Positions 18,535-28,900 of a DNA stretch of 64,000 bases are shown piece by piece. The stretch is taken from positions 62,001 through 126,000 of the forward strand of contig CAKOGP040001803.1 in NCBI GenBank assembly GCA_933822405.4, given 5' to 3'. Below the pieces are notes generated by a model, which was not told the DNA's origin, did no database searches, and was given only the letters and a program-made list of their open reading frames with translations. Position numbers and translations under genes: made by a program. How positions within the stretch are numbered: position 1 is the stretch's first letter; each line of letters begins with the position of its first letter. Source of the DNA: Cylindrotheca closterium (taxonomy: Eukaryota > Bacillariophyta > Bacillariophyceae > Bacillariales > Bacillariaceae).

Positions 18535-19563
18535 ATGTTGCCCTCTCACTTGATGGATTCCAGCTTGCGAAAGAATGAGCCACGACGACAGATACGATTG
18601 GGTGAAATGCCACCAGCCCCACCTCCATCCCTGTGCATTACTGGCGCCATGTCAAGAGTAGGAAGGTTTGAACCGTCTCCCGGAATTTCACTCGCCTATA
18701 CCATCTTTCGACCCCGTCAATTGCTCGACGATCGCAAACCACCGCTGATTGTGTGTCACGGAGGACCATCGATTCCTAGTAATTATCTATTGCCTATCGT
18801 CAATGGAGTCACGGACAGAGCCATTGTCTTTTACGACATGTGGGGTTGTGGCAAATCGTCCAGGCCAGCGCGAATGACCAACACTCCATTTTCCATACCC
18901 AAAATGGTAGAGCATTTACAGGGGCTCATAAAGCATTGGAACGTGAATGAGTTTCATTTATTTGGACACTCGTTTGGTGGAATCCTGGCCTATGAATACT
19001 TGAAGAAGGAGAGAACTGGTTGTCTATCTCTACTCCTTGGGAGTACGCCAACGTCCCCAAAATTGATTCAGAGAGAGTGTTTTCGACTGGATCAAGAAAT
19101 TCGCAATACCGCCAACGCATCCATAGTATCCACCAATTCAGTTGACAATGACGAGGCGGCCGAGAAAGAGGAAGAAACGAAATTGAAACAGCCGCAACGA
19201 TTTTCCGAGGCATTTCTTCAAACTCACGAATGTCGTTTGCCTGCACTCCCATTGGTACTGACGGATGCCTTGGCACAAGCAGGACCTCCAGGCTGGCGGG
19301 GGGCTCCAGCCATTATCGACTATGAAGCATTGGAACCTTTGTCTGGTATTCCAACCCTGGTGTTGGTGGGAGAATATGATTTTTGTACTCCTACATGCAC
19401 CGAAGGCTGGAAGACAATTATTTCAGATCCAAGTCCCGAGTTTTTTGCACTGGAAAACTGCTCGCACTATGGTATGCTCGAAGACGAATCCAAGTACGGC
19501 ATCGCAATCACATCCTTTGTGCAACAACACGACGATGCTCCAAGCAAACGAGCAGTTGTATAG
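18535..19563 (+). CDS. Proline iminopeptidase-like alpha/beta-hydrolase, 342 aa
   Basis: Peptidase S33-type fold. The oxyanion motif H-G-G-P is at residues 75-78, the nucleophile S146 sits in G-H-S-F-G-G, D282 in V-G-E-Y-D-F-C-T-P, and H311 in N-C-S-H-Y. D-M-W-G-C-G-K-S-S matches the D-x-x-G-x-G-x-S block of prolyl iminopeptidases. In this family the enzyme removes N-terminal proline from peptides, but many relatives act on other amides or esters, so the substrate is uncertain. A Glu/Lys-rich insert (about residues 205-225) lies in the cap. No obvious signal peptide. A single exon; ATG at 18535, with a second possible start at residue 7. Confidence 0.78.
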   Translation: MLPSHLMDSSLRKNEPRRQIRLGEMPPAPPPSLCITGAMSRVGRFEPSPGISLAYTIFRPRQLLDDRKPPLIVCHGGPSIPSNYLLPIVNGVTDRAIVFYDMWGCGKSSRPARMTNTPFSIPKMVEHLQGLIKHWNVNEFHLFGHSFGGILAYEYLKKERTGCLSLLLGSTPTSPKLIQRECFRLDQEIRNTANASIVSTNSVDNDEAAEKEEETKLKQPQRFSEAFLQTHECRLPALPLVLTDALAQAGPPGWRGAPAIIDYEALEPLSGIPTLVLVGEYDFCTPTCTEGWKTIISDPSPEFFALENCSHYGMLEDESKYGIAITSFVQQHDDAPSKRAVV

Positions 19564-20084
19564 ATAGTAATGATTATCCAGTAGGTATTGGGGAAAACAG
19601 AAAAATTTGTGGATTGGTTCATTTCAGCTGTAGGTATGGGAAATGTGTGTATTTCAGTGGTACCAATTCGTGGTACCATGGTGCCTAGCTGCACTAGTTC
19701 TACCGGTAATAGAACTGCTATTGATAGTAGGCAGTTACTGTAGTAATTTAAATTTAGGTGCGCAACGACGGACTAATTAGACCACTCGGCGACAGTTTGT
19801 AATTTTGATGGCTTATTCGCAAGCCGCAGCGTAGCGGCAGGACTGCTGGTTCCGGCTGTTTGCGTAGCTCAGTACTGCAATTGTGCGGCGATTGCAAAAT
19901 TAGAAAAATCGCATTGGCCAGATGCTGTCTGCCATCCCTTCAATCCAAATTGTGGGAACTCAAGACCTCCTCAGCTTTGCTTAACCACCACCAACAAAGA
20001 GTCACTTTGCTCTAAGCACTCTTGGAGATCGTCAACAGTTCCAAGTCTTTCATCGAATAGCATAGGTGCTATCCAATAGTCAAG
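19564..20084. other. Intergenic, upstream of casein kinase 1
   Basis: 521 bp. Contains an inverted repeat AGTTCTA-N7-TAGAACT at 19696-19716 whose centre includes CCGGTAA. No gene or tRNA recognised. Confidence 0.4.
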
Positions 20085-21396
20085 ATGGAGCTTCGGGTTG
20101 GCAAGAAATACCGCTTGGGGCGCAAGATTGGCAGTGGTTCGTTTGGTGATATTTACCTCGGAACAAACATGACAACCGGCGAAGAAGTGGCCATCAAGCT
20201 AGAATCCGTCAAGACCAAGCATCCACAGTTGCTATACGAAAGCAAGATTTACCGTATTCTCCATGGAGGATGTAAGTTAGACTGACGAGGCGTTGGAGCA
20301 GGGTTCTGGGTTCTTCCTCCGGGTTCCAATAGGCCTTTTGATGGGGCTGTTTGATTAGTTGTGCTGAGTATTTACGCATTTGCTCACCATTATCTCTTTT
20401 CTATGGCACCTATTAGTGGGAATTCCAAATGTCAGATGGTATGGTATTGAAGGCGATTACAATGTGATGGTTCTCGATTTGTTGGGCCCATCCTTGGAGG
20501 ATTTATTCAATTATTGTGGACGAAGATTTCAATTGAAAACAGTGCTGATGCTAGCCGATCAATTATTGAGTCGATTGGAATACGTGCACACCAAATCTTT
20601 CATCCATCGTGATGTCAAGCCTGACAATTTCCTCATTGGTCTTGGCAAACGTCAGTCTGTCATTCATATCATTGATTTTGGTCTAGCAAAGAAATACCGT
20701 GATCCTCGTTCTCATCAACACATTCCTTATCGCGAGAACAAAAACTTGACTGGAACGGCTCGATATGCTTCCATCAACACACACATTGGAATTGAACAGA
20801 GTCGACGAGACGATTTGGAGTCTCTTGGTTACGTCTTGATGTATTTCATTCGGGGTTCCCTGCCCTGGCAAGGACTCAAAGCCAACACAAAGAAGCAAAA
20901 GTACGAGAGAATCATGGACCGAAAGATGTCTACCAGTACCGAACAACTCTGCAAGGGATATGCTACAGAGTTCCGTTCCTATTTTGAGTACTGTCGATCG
21001 CTCCGATTTGAAGACAGACCCGATTATGCCTACTTGAAGCGATTGTTCAAGGAATTATTCTACAGAAAGGGATTTCAGTATGACAATATGTTTGATTGGA
21101 CTGTCCTGAATCTGCAGCAGGAGCGTTCCCGAGCGCCTCCGGATCGTCCATTGGATAACCCACGGGCATCGGAGAATCACGAGAGCCGAGAACGAGAATC
21201 CTACCAATTGGATGCAAGCCGCGACGATGCTCGAAAGCAAGCACCAGTTGATGAAAAGGAACGAAGCCGCTCTGGTGGTAATGACGATTCTAAGGTCTAT
21301 GCTGCTCGTGGGGTCGACCAAGGAGCTGGAAGTCAACCGCCCAATGTTTCCGCACCAGAAAGCTCACATGGCGGCGACAAGGCCTATGCTAGGTAG
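20085..21396 (+). CDS. CK1: Casein kinase 1 (delta/epsilon type), two exons, 388 aa
   Basis: Exon 1 is 20085-20271 and exon 2 is 20417-21396. The intron 20272-20416 (145 nt) has GTAAGT and TTAG ends in phase 1 and joins H-G-G to L-G-I-P-N. Residues 1-38 ([20 protein letters not shown] ...) are nearly identical to animal CK1 delta. Lys38 in V-A-I-K and Asp128 in H-R-D-V-K-P-D-N are the catalytic residues, followed by [10 protein letters not shown] and the CK1 signature [14 protein letters not shown] serine/threonine kinase of the family involved in circadian, Wnt-like, trafficking and cell-cycle signalling. The C-terminal 85 residues are hydrophilic, Arg/Asp/Ser-rich and probably regulatory. 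Confidence 0.95.
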
Positions 21397-21630
21397 TCAG
21401 ATAGTAGTCACCTTCATCATTGGACTATGAATCAATCAATGAATGATGAAGAAAGGAATCAGAAGATTCAATTGTTACCCTTTTCTCACTGTATTAATCG
21501 ATCTAAATTTTATCAATGAATAGTTGCAGTCTCAAAACTTTCATAACTATTTTTTAATATACTGTAAATAAATAAACATTTAAAATAATTCATGAGACAA
21601 TAATTATTCACATCGCTGGGAGATAGTCAT

Positions 21631-23631
21631 TCATTTTTTTGCCTTCCAGCCCATTAGAAATGTGGAGACTGTTTGCAATGGAAAGGGTGGCTTGCGGAAC
21701 CTATTCCTGTCGCTTCCACTCGACTTTCGTGAGACTTGGGATTGGAGGCTGGATGGCTTGACGCTCTCGTGCTTGTTGGTGTCATGGGGCTGGCTGGAGA
21801 AATCCCCAGATAATTCTCCGTCGAAAGTCTCGTCGTACTGAGTCGCTGATGCTGACGTTCGGTCGGCCAGCAACCACATGTCATGCGACATGGAGTCCAT
21901 GCTGCTTCTTGGTGACTTTGTAGGAGCAGGAGGAGCCTCCTTTGATTCTTCGTATCGTTGTGAAGCAGCCAGATATTGTTTCCTTATGCTGTAAGCGAAT
22001 GGTGATAGCTTGGGTTTGTTAGTCTTGTTCTTTCGATTGTACTTCAATCGAGGACTAATTCTGGAATGAGTCTCCATGAAGCAGAGCGGACTTGGCGGCG
22101 TGTATCTCCTGGTGGGAGGTGGCGGAGGAGGTGGCAGTGCTGACTGCTCCTTTTCTTTTGCTTGGATTTCTTGGTGGAGCGAAAGGGAAGCCTTTGAGGT
22201 TTCAAACTCGGAGGATTCGTTCTCCTTCCCTTCTTGATGGGCCGACAGAGGACCGTTTGAGGTTTCATATTCAAAAGATTCGTCCCCACGTTTCTCTTCC
22301 TCGAGTGGCATAACCACCAATGGGAACTTTTGCACATGTCCATTCGTTTCTTCAAGATGCGGATCCTGATCTTCGCGCACAGTCTTTTGTGGAATAGGGT
22401 CAGTAGCATCAGTATTTTGTGGATTAGTAGATTCGGCAATATGAGCATTTCGTGGATTTGGTTCAACAGCATCAACCACCACAGTCAGTTTTTGACGAAG
22501 GGATTCGTCCATGGTTAGAGAACTGATCTTCCTCACATGGTGAGCAGTATCAGCCACCACCACGGGGCCCAAAGTGCGTTTTTGACGAAGCGAATCGTCC
22601 ATGCTTAGGGAACTGATTCTCCTCACATGGCGAGCATCAGTATCGACCACCACTACAGGGGCCCCAGTGCGTCGTTGACAACGAAGCGAATTATCCATGG
22701 TTAAGGAACTGATCCTCCTCAGTAGCTCACGTTGAGGGAATGAGGGAGCAATGCACATATCTGTTCGTTGGTCCCCTAGTTTCGTTTCGGTGTTTGAGCT
22801 TTCAGTTGGCAATGCAGCATCCGGTATTTTGTGACTGTCGCGACGGTCTGGGGGGGATGGTGGGAGATCGCGTTTCACAATAGATCTGGATCGCTTACCG
22901 CGGTGATTGCTACTACTATTTCTCCTACCTCTTGTGTTGGGGAATTTCTGCATGGACAGATTTTCCATCCAGGATGGAGTAGGGTAACATAGATCACTCG
23001 GATTTTCACAGGTTGGATTAGTAGTGAGTAGATTGGAGGCGTTCAACAAGTTCAAATCAAGACTCCTGGAACGTGTACGCCGGTGTAGATTTCTCTTTTT
23101 ATTACCACTTGCTTTGTGCTTGGTTTCTGCTGATTCTCGATCTTGTGGTGGACTCTTCGTCAAGGACGGAGGAGGCTCACACATGCCCCGTGACTTTTCG
23201 CAAGTTGCAATGGCAAAGATGGAATCCATGTGCAAATGAAGAGATCTAGATCGCATACGGCGGTGGCCGACTTCTTTGTTTCCTCCTTCCTGTCTGAAAA
23301 CATTCCTTTTGGACAGCACACGTTTCGGTTTGCTGGGCGCGATATCGTCATTGCCTGAAGAGAAAAGTATATCAAGAGATCTGGAACGCGTACGACAGTG
23401 ACGCTTAATAACCTCACGAGTCTTGACACCAGAGCGGATCGTATGTGGTTGTGGCGGAACGCAATCAGCATCATCATGAGGTTCAATTTCTGATCGAAAC
23501 GGTGCTGGTTGATCTTTGGATTCCTGTCGTCCTCGTTCTGGAGTAAGTGATAGGCTTCTTAGACTGTGGTCCGGTTTGGTGGATCGGACTGGCGACGTAT
23601 CGTCCACACCCCAGCGGTTCATTTCTCTCAT
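21631..23631 (-). CDS. Ser/Arg-rich low-complexity protein with two repeat classes, 666 aa
   Basis: Not recognised as any known family. The N-terminal part has four copies of a R-x-R-S-R-S-(L/I) motif, coded near 23390, 23250, 23075 and 22890, each following a basic H-R/C-R segment. The middle has three copies of a unit beginning R-(R/K)-I-S-S-L-(T/S)-M-D-x-S-L-R, near 22700, 22600 and 22510, separated by V-V-V-x-D-T-x-x-H-V linkers. R-x-R-S-x-S and R-R-I-S resemble basophilic kinase sites (inference). A P-P-P-P-P-P-P run and Glu/Ser/Lys-rich repeats (S-S-E-F-E-T-S) follow. No membrane segment; probably largely disordered. Ends near the casein kinase 1 gene, convergent. Confidence 0.65.
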   Translation of the reverse strand: MREMNRWGVDDTSPVRSTKPDHSLRSLSLTPERGRQESKDQPAPFRSEIEPHDDADCVPPQPHTIRSGVKTREVIKRHCRTRSRSLDILFSSGNDDIAPSKPKRVLSKRNVFRQEGGNKEVGHRRMRSRSLHLHMDSIFAIATCEKSRGMCEPPPSLTKSPPQDRESAETKHKASGNKKRNLHRRTRSRSLDLNLLNASNLLTTNPTCENPSDLCYPTPSWMENLSMQKFPNTRGRRNSSSNHRGKRSRSIVKRDLPPSPPDRRDSHKIPDAALPTESSNTETKLGDQRTDMCIAPSFPQRELLRRISSLTMDNSLRCQRRTGAPVVVVDTDARHVRRISSLSMDDSLRQKRTLGPVVVADTAHHVRKISSLTMDESLRQKLTVVVDAVEPNPRNAHIAESTNPQNTDATDPIPQKTVREDQDPHLEETNGHVQKFPLVVMPLEEEKRGDESFEYETSNGPLSAHQEGKENESSEFETSKASLSLHQEIQAKEKEQSALPPPPPPPTRRYTPPSPLCFMETHSRISPRLKYNRKNKTNKPKLSPFAYSIRKQYLAASQRYEESKEAPPAPTKSPRSSMDSMSHDMWLLADRTSASATQYDETFDGELSGDFSSQPHDTNKHESVKPSSLQSQVSRKSSGSDRNRFRKPPFPLQTVSTFLMGWKAKK

Positions 23632-24138
23632 GCTTTCGGGGTTGCTTGTTCAGAATGACACTGCAGTGATCATTTAAAACTGTTACTCGTAACCTTCTTG
23701 ATCCGATGTACCGGTCCGCTTTTCTGGATGATGGAAAATCTGAGTAAGTAATCGTATTGTGATCTCACGCTAATATTTATCGGGGCGGATCGCATCTGTC
23801 CAATCGGTTGTTTATGAATGGTGCTTCTTTGATTGTCTTTGTGATGTCGTTTGGTGATGGAGGCGTTTCTGCGAGAGAGCCAAAAATCGTTTTGAATTTA
23901 GGTTGGGCATTCAATCCCGCGTGCGTGTAAAATGAATCAATCAATCCCTACCGGTATCACTTTTTGATTTTGGAACCCTCATCTTTTGGTCTGGCCGTCC
24001 TTCCATGCCACGCACGGGCATCGCTGTGCTCAGCAGAACAGAAGAAAAGCAAAGGAAGTGTGTCTGTGGGTGAACTTCAAACTATGCTTGATAGCACTGT
24101 AGTAGAGAGCCCCTTTTAAATCATTCCAGCGAGACAAG
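23632..24138. promoter_or_regulatory. Divergent promoter region
   Basis: 507 bp between divergent starts. Contains ACCGGT palindromes at 23710 and 23950. No coding sequence seen. Confidence 0.35.
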
Positions 24139-25003
24139 ATGGCAAAGCGTAGTGTGCAAAAGGATCTCTACAAGGTCCTACAAGTATCGAGGTAAGCTGT
24201 TTGTAAAAACACACAAACAAAACCAATTTCCTGTCATTTTCTTGCAAGTCGATACTAACAACTCTTGTTCCTATGCTACGTGCTGTAGAACTGCAACCAT
24301 GATAGAAATTAAAACTGCCTATCGAAAATTGGCACTGATTCTTCACCCTGATCGTCATGATGGTTGCAAAGACAAGGCAGCTGCCTTTAAGGAAGCCTCC
24401 GAGGCATACAATGTGTTGAGCAACAATGATCGGCGAAAGGAATATGACTTGGCCACTGGGTGGGGAGTACCGGATGGCTGGTACAATAAAAATCGTCGAG
24501 CTGCCCCTCCGTCGGACTACCGTAAAGTCTATACGCCCCATGCTCCACCGGATGGCAAATGGCATGATGCCCAAAAGCATTATGATTTTCACTATGGAGA
24601 TGGCATGTATCGCGAGGCAGTCAAGAATGCTTATGAGCGGGCCAAGATGAATGGAGAGTTGGACTATAATTCACCCTTGGGAAAGGGATTTGCCTTTGAA
24701 ACTAGAGACGACCGTAAAAAGCGTCGGAGCTATCACAACAATCCTTATTCAAAAGATGTGCAAGGGCCTCCCACCATGCAGTACAATTATGAGGAAGGAA
24801 ACATGTCCACTGACCGCCAAGAAGCAGACGTGGTTCTCAAACGTAAGAAAGGAGTGGTGGATAAGCTTCACGAGAGGCGACAAGAACGCATGGAAAGAAG
24901 CAATGGGCGGCCACGGCAGCAACCCACGACGGGTGAATTTGCAGGGCAGAAAAAGTATCCGCAATACAATCAACAAAGCAATGGATCATGTGTGATCATG
25001 TAG
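24139..25003 (+). CDS. J-domain (DnaJ/Hsp40) protein with C-terminal CaaX box, two exons, 255 aa
   Basis: Exon 1 is 24139-24191 and exon 2 is 24289-25003. The intron 24192-24288 (97 nt, GTAAGC/TAG) is phase 2. The join gives a J domain at residues about 9-75: [21 protein letters not shown] with the HPD motif at 37-39, and [15 protein letters not shown]. It should stimulate an Hsp70 ATPase. No G/F linker, zinc finger or classical substrate domain follows. The rest is Tyr/Lys/Arg-rich and hydrophilic. The last four residues, C-V-I-M, form a CaaX box predicted for farnesylation, so the protein may be anchored on a membrane surface. The short first exon was placed from the donor and frame. Confidence 0.85.
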
Positions 25004-25983
25004 GCACGGAATTATAGAGTGATTGATCCGACGATCGGGGGAGGTGATGATGGCGAACCAGGAACTCATAGTGTCATAGGCGGTGTATGTATTATGTTGC
25101 AACGGAGCATCATGCTCGACGTTTGGCGCTTCTCTGTTGCTCCGCAAAGAATCTTGATTCTCGTGACTGTATTGATAATACCTATTGGATCGTTGCCGGG
25201 TCTTTGCTCGGAGATGTCATGAAAGGAAGGTTTACGGTAAAATGAATCATCCAGAAGACTAAAGCCGCAGCAGAAGGCCAAGAAATGAAACACAATTTGA
25301 CACTGCTACCTGTTCGGGCAAGTGCAATGATCCAAGTACCGATTTCCAACCCATTTGAGCAAGAATGGGGCGCCAATGTACTACTCTTGTTGATAAACGC
25401 TAAATCACCACTAAGCTAGCTACCTGAACTAAAATCGAATAGACAGCAATGGCCTCTCTCGTCCGGCTAGATTTTTAAAGTACTAGAAGATGTACCCATG
25501 CATTCGATTGGTCGTTGGGGAGGGGGGGCGCTCAGTATTAGCTTAAAGCCGAAAAGTCGTACCCCGGTAAAGGGTTTGGTGGCAATCGGCAGTCAACCAA
25601 AAGGAGACGAAGACCAACACATCATTGCTAGAAGACTTGAACTAAACTCGATCCCAACCTTGCGGCTGGTATTCGAGTGGAAGAAAACAAATCCACACCA
25701 AGATACCAACGTCGCGCGAGGGTGCGCGACAATCATCACCGGACCAAAAGTAGAAAACTGGACCAGACACACATCAAAATTGGTGTATCCCTCCTTCGAT
25801 GTACCTACCTATGCATGCAGTCAAACGAAAGTATGGTTTATCTCTGTATTTTAAGCAAACTTTACTCTGTTAGGTGATGGTATCGCTGTGAGGATAGTTG
25901 GTCGTCTCACGGATAGACGAAATAGCGAATCCATTGAGGCTAAATCATGAACCAGCAGTAGTTACTATTAGCCTCATCCTGGT
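25004..25983. other. Convergent gene-free region
   Basis: 980 bp between two convergent genes. Open frames such as 25498-25854 (+) have no recognisable motif and unremarkable composition. I see nothing supportable. Confidence 0.35.
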
Positions 25984-28900
25984 CTAAAAAATGTCATCGA
26001 AAGAGTCGCTCTTTCCCCCGGATAGAAGAATTTCTTCCCCATCGTCCTCGCTATCAATAGATTGGTTCCAATAGTAATCATGAGCAGTAATTTCTGTAGA
26101 CTTCTCGACGGCGGCACCTTGTTGTTCATCAAGCGTCATTTCCAAGGAGGATTCTCCAACATCATTGGGTTGAGTGCTTGACCACTTCCACGATGGCACA
26201 GATCCATGGAGACTGATTTCTATTTCCGAGTTGGCAGCATTCTCGTTGATGGCCACGGAAGTAGACGAGAAGGGTGACCTCTCATCCCTCATCGAAGACT
26301 CGTGATCATCGTAGACAGCAGTCATATCTGCAACATCGTTGTTACTGGTAACCGATTTGGACGAGAAGCGTCGTCGATTCGAGAGGTGTCGCCCAAGGCT
26401 TGAAGAGGAAGCATCCACAATACCGGCGTCGATTTTCTTATCGGTAGTCCGTTCCTTGGTGATGACGGGGTCAGACAAGTAACGTGGTCTCGGATTCAAT
26501 GAAGCATCTGCTGGTGCGGCATCAATATCGACAGTGCTCTCAATCGAAGTATGTACTGTTTTGTCATCGTTGAAAACTGCAGGTTCGGAAGAATAGCGCG
26601 GTCGTTGGGTCCAGGTCGGACTATAGTCAATGTCAGTGGTATGGCCTTTGTTGTCGTTCTCGCCGACCATCCCTTCCGATCCAAATGTACTTTCTTGGCC
26701 CCAAGACGAGTCAGTTTCGGAACCTCTCTCTTCGACAGCAATGCCCGCAACGACATCCTCTGATGAATTATTTGCTGTAGGAACATCGTCGATGACTTCG
26801 GAGTCAGATCCATATAAAGACCCTTCAGTCCAAAGAGCATCTTTTGAACCAGGATCGCTTGTCGGTTTCACCACATCGTCATTGGCGGTCTCTATATCAG
26901 ATGAAAAGTCCCACGAGGACTCTGGGGCATGAACATCAACAACATTCCCGTCTAAAACATTCCCTGTAGTGCTTTCGAAGTTGGAAGCGAACGGTTCGTG
27001 GCCCCATGAATAATCTGCGTCATCTTCATTGACCGCATGTTTTTGAGCATTGGGATCATCCATGATGAAGGAGGTGTCCGTAGCGAATCGTGGTTGATGG
27101 CTCCATAGAACATCTATGGCATGGGAATCTGTAGTGTTCTCGATTGAAATTCTTCCTGCCAAATGGTCGCTGATGGCGTCGGGGTCAGAAGCAAAACGCG
27201 GCCTGTGGTTCCATATCGAATCGTAATCAACGTCAAAAGTATTCTCAGCAGGATTGCTAGCAGCAAATGGGTCTGAAGCAAAACGTCGCCGCGGACTCCA
27301 CAATGCATCTACCGCGTCGAAATTAATATCTGCTTCCATGATACCATCATTGGTGTGTACCGGTATTGGATTGGAAGGAAAATGTGGTCCTCCGCTCCAT
27401 GAAGCAGCTGCATCATCATCAATAAAATTATTAGGCAAACCTTTCGTTGCTGTCCAGAAGTCGCTTTCTTCGACTGAATGTAGTTCATGAGCAGAAAATT
27501 CAGAGTCCTTGATCACTTGTTTGTGTATTGTCGAGGTTGGTTTTTCTGTCTTCGCATGGGTTTCGCTTTCCTCAGTCGAGTCGACGTTGTCCAGAAACAA
27601 AGTAAGGCTGTCATCGTCTTGGACTTCGTACAATAATCCTGCTAGATGTTGATTTGGTGCCTCGTCAATGTCCTCTGTACTGTGTTGACGCTGAAACTCG
27701 TACACTACATCCGAGTCTGAGGAGACACGCTGGCGGTTTGCTGGTCGCCAATCCTCATTGCCCAATACTGAAACAGCATCCCATGATGTATCTGTTTCGT
27801 CATTTATGGGTTTGTCATTTGTTTCCAATTGATTCAGGAAGCTGTTGACAACAATTGGTGAAAAAATCTCGGTTGATGACATGACATTGAATGGCTTTGA
27901 TTCGTTGATGTTTGGAAGATTTGTCATGGAACGATGCCCAATCAACTGAGTCAGTCTAGAACCTCGATTCTTCGAACTTGATGTTATCGATCCATTCCCA
28001 TCCATACTAACTTCTGAATCTTCATCAGCGCTTCCAAGCCCAAGCAAGCTATTCGAAGGTTGAACAACGAACATAGAATGCGCCTTCCTAAATGATCGGG
28101 ATCTCGAATACACGGAAGGTTCTGTAATCTCACTCATGTCAGAGCAACTTGCACTGTCCCATGTCAGGCTTCGACTCCTCGGGCTTTCGCTGTCGGTCGA
28201 TAAGGGAAATGCAATCTCTTGACCCATTGAGATGGGTGAGGATACCTGCATGGATGCTCTCCGTGGATGCAGCTTCTTTTGACTCTCAGGAGTGCTTGTG
28301 CCGTACTTTGAATCGAGAGGGAGGTTTTTTGCATTATCATTTCTACCGTCGCTGATTTCTTGATGTTCTGAAACCAAGGGAGTTCGATATTCACTTTTGA
28401 CCGTTGACTTCAGTCGCCAAGTCATAAGCTTTTGCGATGAACTCACGACGCTGCTTGGAACATTTTTCAGTCTTTCGGCGACTGGTGTTGGAATTGCACC
28501 TCTGATGTATTCTGCGGCGGGGATGGCGCTTTTGAATGACTGGGTGACCGGAGCTGGTATCGCATTTTTTAGTTTTTCTGAGACTTTTGTCTTTCGTATT
28601 CCAGTCCTGATAGTCTTCGGCTCATTCATTGCTCTTGATGTGTCGTTTATATCAGGTCCATGAGCTGAGATGTCGTCTCTTTTCTCATCTACAGGGGCTC
28701 CAGGTAGCAGTGGAGTCGATTTTGCGGCAGATACGTAGCTTGAATTTCCAAGCACGGAAGACGTATCCGCCTCCAACGGCTCGAATGATTTCGTGATGAA
28801 AAAGTCGTCGCCATCGTTCAAAATTTCATCTGCCTGTCTGGATATTTGTTCCTGGCTATTCATGCTCCATGGAACATCTTCCGTCAGCCTCGAAAGCTTT

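Noticed and set aside
25498..25854. 118-codon + strand open frame
   Set aside because: No motif, and it lies in the 3' region between two convergent genes. A search against diatom proteins would be needed to rescue it.
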